A stretch of 64,000 nucleotides of DNA from positions 62,001 through 126,000 of the forward strand of contig JALHQO010000001.1 of assembly GCA_022841905.1 (NCBI GenBank), written 5' to 3'. A model generated the notes under the pieces. That model was given only the letters and a program-made list of their open reading frames with translations. It searched no databases and was not told the DNA's origin. Shown piece after piece: positions 1-8,520 of this stretch (its first letter is position 1; every line of letters starts with the position of its first letter). The DNA comes from Hyphomonadaceae bacterium (GTDB lineage: Bacteria; Pseudomonadota; Alphaproteobacteria; Caulobacterales; Aquidulcibacteraceae). The position numbers and the translations under genes are program-made.

Positions 1-18
1 AGTCTCGCCCTGCGCACA

Positions 19-1206
19 GTGGATGCGCTGCGCGCCGGCGCCTGGTTCGACGGGGACCGGGCGCGCGGCTATTTGGTCATACTGGCCGTGCTGATGGCTG
101 CGACAATGGTCGGCTATCTGGCGATGTCCAACGGTCTGCTCGACCCGATGGGGCGGCCGATCGGCACCGATTTCTCAAGCTTCTGGACCGCCTCGCAATT
201 GGCGCTCGCCGGCGCGCCGGCTGACGTCTGGAACATGGCCGCGCACAATGAGCGGCAAGTCGCGGCGTTCGGGCCAGATGCTGGCTATGCGGCGTTCTTC
301 TACCCGCCGCCATATCTGTTGATCTGCTTACCGTTGGCGCTGCTGCCGTATCTCGTGTCGCTGGTCGTTTGGCTTGCCGTCACTGGCGCAGCGTGGGTGC
401 AGATGGCGCGCGCCTGGCTGGGCGAGGTGGCGCGCGAGCGGATGACGTGGCTTGCGCTGGCTGCGTTTCCGGCGGTGATCGTCAATATCGGACACGGGCA
501 AAATGGATTCTTGACGGCGGCGCTGCTCGGCGGCGGCGCGCTTTTGCACCAAAAGCGGCCCTATCTCGCGGGTGCCTTGTTTGGCGCGTTGGTAATCAAG
601 CCGCATTTGGCGCTGCTCGTGCCGATCTTCCTCATCTTCGGCGGCAATTGGCGGAGCTTCTTGAGCGCCGGCGTGACGGCCCTCGGGCTTTGCCTGCTTT
701 CCTGGCTCGCGTTCGGGACCGAGGCGTGGCTGGCCTTCATCGAAACATCCGCCACCGCGCGCGCAGTGCTCGATGACGATCTGGTCGGCTTCGCCAAGAT
801 GCAGAGCGCCTTCGCTGCTGTGCGTTTGGTCGGCGGCCCTGCGGCTCTGGCGTGGGCCGTACAAGGGGCGGCCTTGTGCGGAGCGCTCTATGCCTTGTGG
901 CGTGTGCGCCGCGCCGGCGACGATCGCGCCAATGGCGCAGCATTCGCCTGCGCAACGCTGTTGGCGACGCCGTTTCTGCTCGACTACGACCTCACGCTTT
1001 TGATCGTGCCGCTGGCCTGGATGTTCGCGAACGCGCTGCGCGGCGGATTCTTGCCGTGGGAGCGCATGGCGCTTTTGGCGGCGTTCGTGCTGCCCTTGAT
1101 TTCGCGCCCGCTGGCGGCCGCCGCGCACTTGCCGATCGCACCATTGGTCATTGCGCTGCTCATGCTGTGCATCGTCCGCCGCGCCGAGGCTGGCCGCGTC
1201 GCTTGA
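19..1206 (+). CDS. GT87/DUF2029-type polytopic glycosyltransferase
   Basis: This is an integral membrane protein of about 395 residues with roughly ten hydrophobic segments. An acidic, aromatic-rich first loop carries TDFSSFWTAS near residue 50. That pattern is typical of the GT87 (DUF2029) family, which uses polyprenyl-phosphate sugars to build extracytoplasmic glycans. The start used is a GTG at 19. The frame stays open to the window edge, so a slightly earlier start outside the window is possible. It is followed 60 bp later by an acyltransferase on the same strand. The family call is fairly secure; the glycan substrate is unknown. Confidence 0.7.
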   Translation: MDALRAGAWFDGDRARGYLVILAVLMAATMVGYLAMSNGLLDPMGRPIGTDFSSFWTASQLALAGAPADVWNMAAHNERQVAAFGPDAGYAAFFYPPPYLLICLPLALLPYLVSLVVWLAVTGAAWVQMARAWLGEVARERMTWLALAAFPAVIVNIGHGQNGFLTAALLGGGALLHQKRPYLAGALFGALVIKPHLALLVPIFLIFGGNWRSFLSAGVTALGLCLLSWLAFGTEAWLAFIETSATARAVLDDDLVGFAKMQSAFAAVRLVGGPAALAWAVQGAALCGALYALWRVRRAGDDRANGAAFACATLLATPFLLDYDLTLLIVPLAWMFANALRGGFLPWERMALLAAFVLPLISRPLAAAAHLPIAPLVIALLMLCIVRRAEAGRVA

Positions 1207-1266
1207 AACGAGCGCCGCCGTCGAAAATCCTATCGCCGCCGCCGCGACACCTCGTAAGACGGTGCA

Positions 1267-1899
1267 ATGACGTCGCCGCCGCAGATTGTGCTCTCTCCGA
1301 CAACCGCGCGTCCGGCGCGCTTTAGCGGTGTTATTTCCGAGATCGTCCACTGGATCAGCGGCGCCTATCTGAAGCTCGGCGGCTGGACCATTCACGGCGA
1401 TTGGCCGGCGTTCGACAAGATGGTGCTGGTGGCGGCGCCGCATACGTCGAACTGGGACGGGATAAACATGTTGGCGGCGGCTGGCTACTACCGTGTGCGC
1501 CTGCGCTGGATGGGCAAGAAGAGCCTGACGCGCGGGCCGTTCGGCTGGCTGATTAAATGGCTCGGCTGCGTCCCGATCGATCGCTCGCAAAGCAATGATG
1601 TGGTGAGCGCGATGGCCGAAGCGTTTGCTGCCGAGGAGCGCATGGTGCTGGCCATTCCGCCGGAAGGCACGCGCAACGCCGTGCGCGAATGGAAGAGTGG
1701 CTTCTATCACATCGCTGTCGGCGCCGGTGTTCCGATCGTGTTGAGCGTGCTCGACTATGGCAGGCGCCAGGTGCGGTTGGCGGCGGTGGTGTTTCCGAGT
1801 GGCGATTACGAAGCCGACTTGCCGCTGATCCAGGCGCACTACGCCGACGCGCAGGGCAAGCATCGGGACAAATTTGCGATCAAGCGCGAAGATGCGTGA
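1267..1899 (+). CDS. PlsC-like 1-acyl-glycerol-3-phosphate acyltransferase family protein
   Basis: A 210-residue protein with the acyltransferase H-x4-D signature (HTSNWD, about residue 59) and the phosphate-binding PPEGTR block (about residue 130). It belongs to the PlsC/AGPAT superfamily, which transfers acyl groups to lysophospholipids at the inner membrane. It lacks long N-terminal membrane segments and is shorter than canonical PlsC, so the real acceptor may differ. ATG start. Its 3' end overlaps the convergent gene on the minus strand by 20 bp. It is one of three acyltransferase-fold lipid enzymes in the window (others at 13650 and 16834). Confidence 0.8.
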   Translation: MTSPPQIVLSPTTARPARFSGVISEIVHWISGAYLKLGGWTIHGDWPAFDKMVLVAAPHTSNWDGINMLAAAGYYRVRLRWMGKKSLTRGPFGWLIKWLGCVPIDRSQSNDVVSAMAEAFAAEERMVLAIPPEGTRNAVREWKSGFYHIAVGAGVPIVLSVLDYGRRQVRLAAVVFPSGDYEADLPLIQAHYADAQGKHRDKFAIKREDA

Positions 1900-2398
1900 T
1901 ATGTGCCAAGTCTGGGCGATGTTTGATCAACGCCTCAGTCATGACGTCGTAGCCGACGACGTTGTACCAAGAAGAAACGGCGCCAGCCGGTCCCATGATG
2001 CGCCAACCGCCAATCAGCCACTTGGCGTGCGTGATGTCCGACCACCTTACGCTGGTAATGCGTTTGCCTAACGCAAGCGTGATGCTGTCGGCGTTCCACT
2101 CCCACCGAGTCATCGTCCACATGCGGATGCTGTAGGCGCCGGTGCCTGCAAGTACCAACGCGACCAGAACCGCGATCGGCCAGTAGGGCCAAAGCTCAGC
2201 TTCCAATGCCGTGAATGCTATGACGACGAGCGCCATCACTAAGCCCACCACACCGAACGAGCAGACCATGCCGGGATAGCGCGCGCGACCTTGGTCGACG
2301 TTCAGAACGACGCTGCCGTTACGCCGGACGAACAAATCGATGACGCCGCCGACCGCGAACGCGGTCAAAATCATCAGGGGGGCGATGAAGTTGCTCAC
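1880..2398 (-). CDS. Hypothetical membrane protein with a PH-like cytoplasmic part
   Basis: A 172-residue protein of unknown function. Hydrophobic segments lie at about residues 3-18 and in a pair around 45-90. A soluble C-terminal half follows, whose alternating strands (ending in the region with RITSVRWSDI) resemble a small PH-like or bPH domain; that resemblance is a guess. The start chosen is GTG at 2398, because the longer upstream frame runs through the coding region of the globin gene at 2425. The globin gene ends 26 bp upstream, so the two are probably co-transcribed behind the M1 peptidase. Confidence 0.55.
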   Translation of the reverse strand: MSNFIAPLMILTAFAVGGVIDLFVRRNGSVVLNVDQGRARYPGMVCSFGVVGLVMALVVIAFTALEAELWPYWPIAVLVALVLAGTGAYSIRMWTMTRWEWNADSITLALGKRITSVRWSDITHAKWLIGGWRIMGPAGAVSSWYNVVGYDVMTEALIKHRPDLAHITHLRA

Positions 2399-2424
2399 AG
2401 CTTCGTATCCCACCAAACGGTGAG

Positions 2425-2826
2425 CTAAACAACGTAGACGCGAACGGCCAACAGCAGGTCGGACCAGGCTTCCTCCATCGCGCCGTCCCAATCCGCGCCA
2501 CACGCGTCGCGCACTGTCTCAGCCACGATCTCAAAAAACCGCGCGAAATCCGCACGCGGCACCAGATAGCCTTCGTGCGTCGTCGCCTCAGCGCGGATCC
2601 AGTTTTGCGCGTAGGCGCCATCGCCGATGAGATCGAGGATGGCGGCGAAGACGCGCGCGAGCATTTCGCCGCGCACGCCGCGGTCCGTATCCATGACGAA
2701 CATCGCCTCCAACTCCGCCCGTTCGCGGAAGAGGCGGGCATAGACGGCGCTGGTGAGATCGCCGCCGTTTTCCGCGGCGATTTCCAGGCTGCGTTCGATC
2801 AGCACGCGATCTGCGGGCGAGGTCAC
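2425..2826 (-). CDS. Globin-family haem protein
   Basis: A 133-residue all-alpha protein resembling single-domain globins related to flavohaemoglobin. A B/C-like helix (YARLFRERAELEAMF) is followed by an F-helix segment with the candidate proximal haem ligand His84 (THEGYLVPRADF), and a G/H-helix pair ending AWSDLLLAV. Such proteins bind O2 or NO, or act as redox sensors. The GTG start at 2826 overlaps the TGA of the upstream M1 peptidase gene as GTGA, so it is translationally coupled. The longer frame upstream is a shadow inside the peptidase gene. The fold call rests on pattern, not alignment. Confidence 0.6.
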   Translation of the reverse strand: MTSPADRVLIERSLEIAAENGGDLTSAVYARLFRERAELEAMFVMDTDRGVRGEMLARVFAAILDLIGDGAYAQNWIRAEATTHEGYLVPRADFARFFEIVAETVRDACGADWDGAMEEAWSDLLLAVRVYVV

Positions 2827-4697
2827 GCCGCGTTCATGATGCGGTCGACGCCGGCTTGCACGATGGGGTGATAAGTGGGTCTCGCCCGCGCATAGACGCG
2901 CTGCGCTACGCCACGGCCCCAATCGCCTTGGGCGCGGAGGGCTGCGTAAATCGGGCGGATGAACTTGCCGCGGCCTTGCACGGTGAGGAACGTCTCCACC
3001 GCGCGTTCGGATGGCGCAAAGCCATTGCGCACGGCAAGGATCAGCCAATCGTAGCGCACTTCCATGTTGCCAATATCATCGAGGCCTAAGGCGGCTTCGA
3101 GCGCCTGCAGGCGCTCGGCCGGCAGTTCACGCGGCAGACTTTGCAGATAGCGCTGACGCTGCATCGTGTTCCAGGTTTCCCACGGCGCAGCCGCGGGCGC
3201 GCCGCCAGCGAGAAACGCTTCGACGTAACCAGGGATTTCGCTGAAGCCCTCGGCCTGGGGTGCAGCCGCGTTTGACGGAATGCCCGGCTCGTACGCCCAT
3301 TGATCCAGCAGCAAGCGCGCTTCCAAGTTCGCATCGCCGCGCACGATGTGTTGGCGGAAGTCGGCGAGGAAGCCTTGCGTCGTCATCGGCTGGAAGGCGT
3401 AGCGATCGAAATACGAGCGCAAATAGGCGTCGATGCGCTCGCGGCCTATAATGCCTTCGACAGTGCGCAGGAACGTGGCGCCCTTGTCGTACGTAATCGC
3501 GCTCGAGTTTTCATTGGCGCTGACTTCGCCGACCCAGTGCAAGCGCTGACCATTAGGCGACACGCTTCCAAGCGCCGTTTGAATGTCGGCCCATGAAAGC
3601 GCCTCGGCCATGCGCGCGTGTTCTTGGCCGAATAAAGCTTCGCCGATGCGGCCTTCGATGTAGGAGGTGAAGCCTTCGTTGAGCCAGCCATCCGCCCAAA
3701 CCGCATTGGTAACTAGATTGCCTGACCAAGAATGCGCCAATTCGTGCGCGACGAGCGAAACGAGCGAACGGTCGCCGGCGAGGAAGGTGGGCGTCAGGAA
3801 GGTGAGACGCGGGTTTTCCATGCCGCCATACGGGAAGGACGGCGGCAGGATCAGCACGTCGTAGCGGCCCCAGCGGTAAGGACCGTAAAGCTGCTCCGCC
3901 ACCTCCATCATGCGTTCCATATCGGCGCACTCGTAGACGCCGCGCTCGATCACGCTCGGCTCGGCGTAAACGCCGGTGCGCGGGCCGACATCGGCGTGCA
4001 CCAGATCGCCGATCGCGATAGCGATGAGGTAAGGCGGGATCGGCTGCGGCATGCGGAAGCGATAGGCGCGCTTGCCGTCCTGTGTGCGCTCGCCATTCGG
4101 CGTAAGCATTTCCGCGCTCATCACTGCTTTCAGATCGGCGGGAACGACGATGCGTGCGTCATAGGTTTGGCGAATGCCGGGGCTGTCTTGTGTCGGGATC
4201 CAGCTGCGGTTGTGGATCGCCTGGCCTTGGCTGAACAGGAAGCGCTTGTTGCTGGCGGTTTGCGCCGGCTCCAGCCATTGCAGCGCGCTCGCATTTTCGG
4301 CGCTTTCGTATTCGATCTCGATGCGCCGTGCGCCATTCAGCTGAATGGTGAGCGGCGCGCCCTTGGTCGGATCGCTTTCGCCGAGCGTGAACGTCGTGTC
4401 GCGGCCGCCGGCGCGCACGCTCTGGATGACGAGGCCTTTGCTGTCGAGCACGATCTCTTGCGCATCGGCGCGCGCGACGATGTCGAGCGTGGCTTTGCCG
4501 GAGAAACGCTTGCGATCGAAATCGGCGGTTAGATCGAGCGAGACGTGGCGCACCCGCGCTTCATCCGGGCGGGCATAGGAGCTGGTGTCACGCGGCAGCG
4601 GCGCCATCGGATCGGCGGCGCCGAGCGTGGTGTTGGTGGCGCAAGCGGTCAGCAGCGGCGCGGCGAGCGCGGATTGCAGCAAAGTACGGCGAAGCAT
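2823..4697 (-). CDS. M1-family aminopeptidase (LTA4H-like), predicted lipoprotein/TAT export
   Basis: A zinc aminopeptidase of 624 residues. The substrate-anchoring GGMEN motif is at about 291-295. The gluzincin site HELAH (318-322) is followed 19 residues on by Glu341 in NEGF, the full M1 zinc set. The surrounding GNLVTNAVW and C-terminal helical part match the leukotriene A4 hydrolase branch. The ATG at 4697 gives MLRRTLLQSALAAPLLTACA, a twin-Arg-like leader ending in a lipobox Cys, so the enzyme is probably exported. The longer frame to 4769 starts inside a repeat element and is rejected. Its TGA overlaps the globin start (GTGA). Confidence 0.9.
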   Translation of the reverse strand: MLRRTLLQSALAAPLLTACATNTTLGAADPMAPLPRDTSSYARPDEARVRHVSLDLTADFDRKRFSGKATLDIVARADAQEIVLDSKGLVIQSVRAGGRDTTFTLGESDPTKGAPLTIQLNGARRIEIEYESAENASALQWLEPAQTASNKRFLFSQGQAIHNRSWIPTQDSPGIRQTYDARIVVPADLKAVMSAEMLTPNGERTQDGKRAYRFRMPQPIPPYLIAIAIGDLVHADVGPRTGVYAEPSVIERGVYECADMERMMEVAEQLYGPYRWGRYDVLILPPSFPYGGMENPRLTFLTPTFLAGDRSLVSLVAHELAHSWSGNLVTNAVWADGWLNEGFTSYIEGRIGEALFGQEHARMAEALSWADIQTALGSVSPNGQRLHWVGEVSANENSSAITYDKGATFLRTVEGIIGRERIDAYLRSYFDRYAFQPMTTQGFLADFRQHIVRGDANLEARLLLDQWAYEPGIPSNAAAPQAEGFSEIPGYVEAFLAGGAPAAAPWETWNTMQRQRYLQSLPRELPAERLQALEAALGLDDIGNMEVRYDWLILAVRNGFAPSERAVETFLTVQGRGKFIRPIYAALRAQGDWGRGVAQRVYARARPTYHPIVQAGVDRIMNAA

Positions 4698-4766
4698 GGC
4701 GTTTCCCCAAGTTTTGGGGCTACCAAGCGATTTTGCGACGGACGCGCAAGTGTGATTGGTCGCGTT

Positions 4767-4835
4767 CATGGAGCGCGGGTCTTCAGGCCCTCTGCTCGTG
4801 GTGTCGCATGCGGGTCTGAAGACCCGCGGTCCATG
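4767..4835. repeat. REPIN-like double hairpin, copy 1
   Basis: Two 24-bp arms (4767-4790 and 4812-4835) are inverted copies matching at 22 of 24 positions, with a 21-nt loop. Each arm is itself a small hairpin (right arm, minus strand: GCGGGTCT-TC-AGACCCGC). The minus-strand border reads ATGGACCGC and the inner border GCATGCG, the same frame as the element at 57391. It abuts the stop codon of the gene at 4837-6963 and lies upstream of the M1 gene start. Confidence 0.75.
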
Positions 4836-4836
4836 G

Positions 4837-6963
4837 CTATTCGTCCTTCGGCTTCATCACGCCCGAGAAGGTGATCACGGCCAGGACGGTGAGGATCGCG
4901 CCGAGGATGGCGTAGAGCGCGTGCGCCCATTTCCAGAGGGCAGCGCCCTCGAACAAGCGCCAATCGCTGGTCTCGGCGAGGGCCATGCCCGGCGAGAGCT
5001 CAGCGCGCGCGGTCCGCCCAGGGCCGCAGCGGCTTTCTTGGCCGAGATCGATCACCGGCAGCGCCACATCGATGGCGTAGAGCGCGGGCTCGACCGCGCC
5101 ATTGCATTGCGCCCCACGCGGCGTCACCAGCGCGCCTTGCGCATTCATGGTCAGCACGCCGAACACGCCAAGCGCGAGAAACAGCGCCAACGATCGTGCG
5201 ATCCGCGGTGGCGAGAGACCATAACCGGCGATGGCGCCGAACAGCGACGAGAGCAGCCACGTGAACGGCCCGGCTGACGCAACGCGCGTGCGCCGATCAT
5301 GCTGCGCCAGCAGGATGCGGCGCGCATCTTCGCGATGGCCGGCGCGTGTATAAACGCGCGCGGCGTGCGTAAACGGCTGCGACGAGAATTTCGGTGTGCG
5401 TGAAAGCCAGTTAAGCCGCTGACGCCAGCGTTCGCCGTCGCTGTCGATCCGCGCATAGGCGAAGCCATCGAGATCGATGCGCGCGCCTTCGACGCCCCAG
5501 CCGGTTTTCACGTCGTCATCAAGCGCCGAGCAACTCGCGCCTGATACGTCGATCAGGGCGTCTTGTTGCGTCGTTAGCGCTCGTGCTTGCACCGGCCCGG
5601 CGATGGTCGCGTCGGCGAACGAAAACAATGCGCCCTTGGCGCCGTCAGGCCCAGGGCCGCGCAGTTCGAGCGCGCTCCATGAAAGTCCGCCATCTATGCG
5701 CGCGCGCGCGAACTTGGCGCCGCCTTCGATCACGGTTTTCTGGCCGTGCGGCGCGAAACCGTCTTCGGCCAGTTTGAACGTGAGATTGCCGCCGACGCGC
5801 ACGTTGGGTGCGCGAATGGCCCAGGCGCCGCCATTGATGAAGCGCCCGCCGCCAAAGGCGAGATAGCCGCCGATTCTGGCGTCGGCGAAGAACACTTCGC
5901 CTTTGACGTTGGCGCCTTGGAGCAAAGCCGCGCCGCCAATTGTCGCGCTGGTTGCGTCGAGCGCGCGGCCGAACGTATCGCCGCGCGGCGTGGTCCGGTG
6001 CGCGATCTCGGCGCCGCGCAGATCAAGGTTGCGCGCAATTTTTGCGCCCTGAAGGGAGAGTTGCCCTGCGACCTTCGTTTCAAGCCCGATGACCATGCCG
6101 CCGATATCGGCGTTGCTTGCGTTGAGCGCGATGCCAAACTCGTTGCGGAATGCGCCATCGCTGACGATGACATCGCCCGCAATGCGTGCGCTGAGCAAAC
6201 GCACTGCGCCTTCGGCCTTGAATTTCGTCGACATCATCAGCGCGCCCAATGTTGCGCCATCGAAGTTCAGCGCTTCGCCGCGCGCATCGTCAGTGCGGTT
6301 GAGAAACTGGCCGCCGACGCAGCTGACAATCCCGCTAACGCGCGCATCCACGAGCCAAATCCGGCCGAAGGCGTCAAAGCCTTCATCGAACAGCAAGCTG
6401 CCGGCGATCTCGATGCTTTGCAGCATCAGTGCGTCGTCATCGCTATCGATGGCGCGCGCAAACTTGGCGCCGCGCGCGGCGAAATCGCCGTCGATGCGGG
6501 TGCCGCGCAGTTTGGCGGTTAGCGTCTCCAGTCCCGGCGCGCCGAGTGGGGCGACATTGCAGAGATCGAGTTCGCCATCGATTTGCGCCTCGACGCCGTC
6601 GAGCCCGGTAAGGCGACTATCGGCCAGCGAAAGCCGCGCCAGCCGGCTGTGGCTGATATCGATCGGCTCCGCGATTTCGCACTCCACTAGCGCCAGCGCC
6701 GGGAGCCCGGCGCCCCCCGCGCCTGAACAATCCGTAAGGTCAAGCGCGCCCTCGATCCGGGCGCCGCGAAGGCGAACGCCGGGCGCATGCACCGCCCAGC
6801 TTTCATCGAGGCGCAGGAGCAGCTTTCGTAAAAACCCGGCCCGGACAGCCGGTTTCACCCCGCCGGGCCCCGCCATCGGCGTGAAATCCGCCACCTCGCC
6901 CAGGCGTGTGCGCTCAACCACGAAGTGTTCGTGCGGCGACAGGTCGTTCGCGTCGAACGCCAT
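4837..6963 (-). CDS. Large beta-helix-like repeat protein with C-terminal membrane segments
   Basis: A 708-residue protein of unknown function. From about residue 60 to 480 it is built of imperfect repeats of the form GA-I-G-L-L-GA (for example VRLRGARIEGALDLTDCS and LQGAKIARNLDLRGAEI), suggesting a right-handed beta-helix resembling pentapeptide-repeat folds. Residues about 527-564 form an HTH/TPR-like helical pair (ARVYTRAGHREDARRILLAQH). Membrane helices follow at about 570-607 and 677-701, flanking a loop with two Cys. Actinobacterial proteins of the same layout are sometimes labelled membrane-associated oxidoreductase, but no redox motif is visible here. ATG start at 6963; divergent from xseA with a 74-bp gap. 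Confidence 0.7.
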   Translation of the reverse strand: MAFDANDLSPHEHFVVERTRLGEVADFTPMAGPGGVKPAVRAGFLRKLLLRLDESWAVHAPGVRLRGARIEGALDLTDCSGAGGAGLPALALVECEIAEPIDISHSRLARLSLADSRLTGLDGVEAQIDGELDLCNVAPLGAPGLETLTAKLRGTRIDGDFAARGAKFARAIDSDDDALMLQSIEIAGSLLFDEGFDAFGRIWLVDARVSGIVSCVGGQFLNRTDDARGEALNFDGATLGALMMSTKFKAEGAVRLLSARIAGDVIVSDGAFRNEFGIALNASNADIGGMVIGLETKVAGQLSLQGAKIARNLDLRGAEIAHRTTPRGDTFGRALDATSATIGGAALLQGANVKGEVFFADARIGGYLAFGGGRFINGGAWAIRAPNVRVGGNLTFKLAEDGFAPHGQKTVIEGGAKFARARIDGGLSWSALELRGPGPDGAKGALFSFADATIAGPVQARALTTQQDALIDVSGASCSALDDDVKTGWGVEGARIDLDGFAYARIDSDGERWRQRLNWLSRTPKFSSQPFTHAARVYTRAGHREDARRILLAQHDRRTRVASAGPFTWLLSSLFGAIAGYGLSPPRIARSLALFLALGVFGVLTMNAQGALVTPRGAQCNGAVEPALYAIDVALPVIDLGQESRCGPGRTARAELSPGMALAETSDWRLFEGAALWKWAHALYAILGAILTVLAVITFSGVMKPKDE

Positions 6964-7037
6964 GATGATCCCCCGGCCCCCACAGCCGCAGCCGGATCAA
7001 TAAAGCATCCCAGGCACGCGCGAGCGAGTCGGCTTAT

Positions 7038-8474
7038 ATGAAAGAGATGACAGAGACCGGGCCTCTCGCGACGGCGCCAGCGACTTCCAATCTGCCGGAG
7101 CTTTCCGTCAGCGAATTGGCGCAGGCGGTAAAGCGCACCGTCGAGCGCGATTTCGATCGCGTGCGCGTGCGCGGCGAACTCGGCCGCGTGCTGATCGCCA
7201 AGTCCGGGCACCTCTATGTCGATCTGAAAGACGAGAACGCGACCATCTCCACCGTGATGTGGAAGCTGAACGTGCAGCAGCTTTCGTTCAAACCGGAAGA
7301 GGGGCTTGAGGTTGTGGTCGAGGGCCGGCTCTCGACTTATCCGGGTCGCTCGCAATATCAGCTGATCGCCGAACGCATGGCGCCGGCGGGCGTGGGCGCG
7401 CTGCTGGCGCAATTGGAGAAGCTGAAGGCGAAGCTGGCGGCGGAGGGCTTGTTTGCGCCAGGACGCAAGAAGCCGATCCCGTATCTGCCGCGTGTCATTG
7501 GCGTGGTGACTTCGCCGACAGGTGCGGTGATCCGCGATATTCTGCATCGCTTGAGCGAGCGTTTTCCGCGCCGTGTGATCTTGTGGCCGGTCTTGGTGCA
7601 AGGCCCAGAGGCGGCGGGGCAGGTGGCGCGCGCCATCAAGGGCTTCAACGCGCTGCAAGGCGCCGATCGGCCCGACGTGCTGATCGTGGCGCGCGGCGGC
7701 GGCTCGATCGAGGATTTGTGGGCCTTCAACGAAGAAATCGTCGTGCGCGCCGCGGCTGCGAGTGACATCCCGCTGATCAGCGCGGTTGGCCACGAGACAG
7801 ATACGACGCTGATCGACTTCGCATCGGACTTACGCGCGCCGACGCCTACCGGCGCAGCGGAAAAAGCCGTGCCGGTGCGCGCGGAGTTGATCGAGCGTGT
7901 GACCTCGATCGAGGGGCGCTTGAAGAATGGCCTGGTGCGCGGGCTGGAGCGGCGGCGGACGGAGCTGCGCGCGGCGGCGGCGAAACTGCCACGGCTCGAA
8001 ACGCTTTTTCAAATCCCGCAACAGCGCTTCGACCGCGCCGCCGAGCGGCTGAACGCGGCGCTCGTCGCCAATACGCGTGCGGCGCAATCGAAGCTTGATC
8101 GCGTCTCAGCGCGCTTGCGGCCCGAAGCGCTGGTCAACGATATCGCCCGCCGTCGCGATCTGCTCTCGCGCTGCGCTGTGCGCCTGCAGCCGGCGATCGC
8201 GCGGACTTTGCTCAATCATCGCAAGCATCTGGACGCCTCTGGACGCATGCTCGAAAGCCTCTCGCACAAGCGCGTGCTGGAACGCGGTTTTGTCATGGTC
8301 CATCGCGAGGATGGTACGCTCGTGCGCGCGGGTAAGGATTTGAACGCCGGCGACGTCGTCGATCTGACCTTCGCCGATGACCACAGGACGGCGGTCATCG
8401 ATCCGCCCGCCGATGTGGCGAAGCCAAAGCTCAAACCGGCTAAGCCGCCTGGCGGCCAGGGCTCATTGTTCTGA
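7038..8474 (+). CDS. xseA: Exodeoxyribonuclease VII large subunit
   Basis: A 478-residue XseA. An N-terminal OB-fold binds ssDNA (ELSVSELAQAVKRTVE, then RGELGRVLIAKSGHLYVDLKD). The conserved catalytic-core blocks GVVTSPTGAVIRDI, ARGGGSIEDLWAFNEE and SAVGHETDTTLIDFASD follow, then a long coiled-coil region and a C-terminal segment. With the small subunit XseB (not in this window) it degrades single-stranded DNA to oligonucleotides during repair. The ATG at 7038 is used; a second ATG three codons on (7047) is an equally possible start. The length is normal for the family. Confidence 0.96.
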   Translation: MKEMTETGPLATAPATSNLPELSVSELAQAVKRTVERDFDRVRVRGELGRVLIAKSGHLYVDLKDENATISTVMWKLNVQQLSFKPEEGLEVVVEGRLSTYPGRSQYQLIAERMAPAGVGALLAQLEKLKAKLAAEGLFAPGRKKPIPYLPRVIGVVTSPTGAVIRDILHRLSERFPRRVILWPVLVQGPEAAGQVARAIKGFNALQGADRPDVLIVARGGGSIEDLWAFNEEIVVRAAAASDIPLISAVGHETDTTLIDFASDLRAPTPTGAAEKAVPVRAELIERVTSIEGRLKNGLVRGLERRRTELRAAAAKLPRLETLFQIPQQRFDRAAERLNAALVANTRAAQSKLDRVSARLRPEALVNDIARRRDLLSRCAVRLQPAIARTLLNHRKHLDASGRMLESLSHKRVLERGFVMVHREDGTLVRAGKDLNAGDVVDLTFADDHRTAVIDPPADVAKPKLKPAKPPGGQGSLF

Positions 8475-8520
8475 GCGCCGGCCCCGCTATGCTGACGGCG
8501 ATGCAGGCTGGGCGCGCGCC

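Noticed and set aside
328-1863. Long minus-strand frame of 511 codons
   Set aside because: It lies opposite two well-supported genes (GT87 and acyltransferase), is rich in Arg/His/Gln as GC-rich antisense frames are, and has no recognisable motif.
4698-4769. Longer start for the M1 aminopeptidase at 4769
   Set aside because: It would begin inside the REPIN-like repeat and put 24 poor residues before a good signal peptide.
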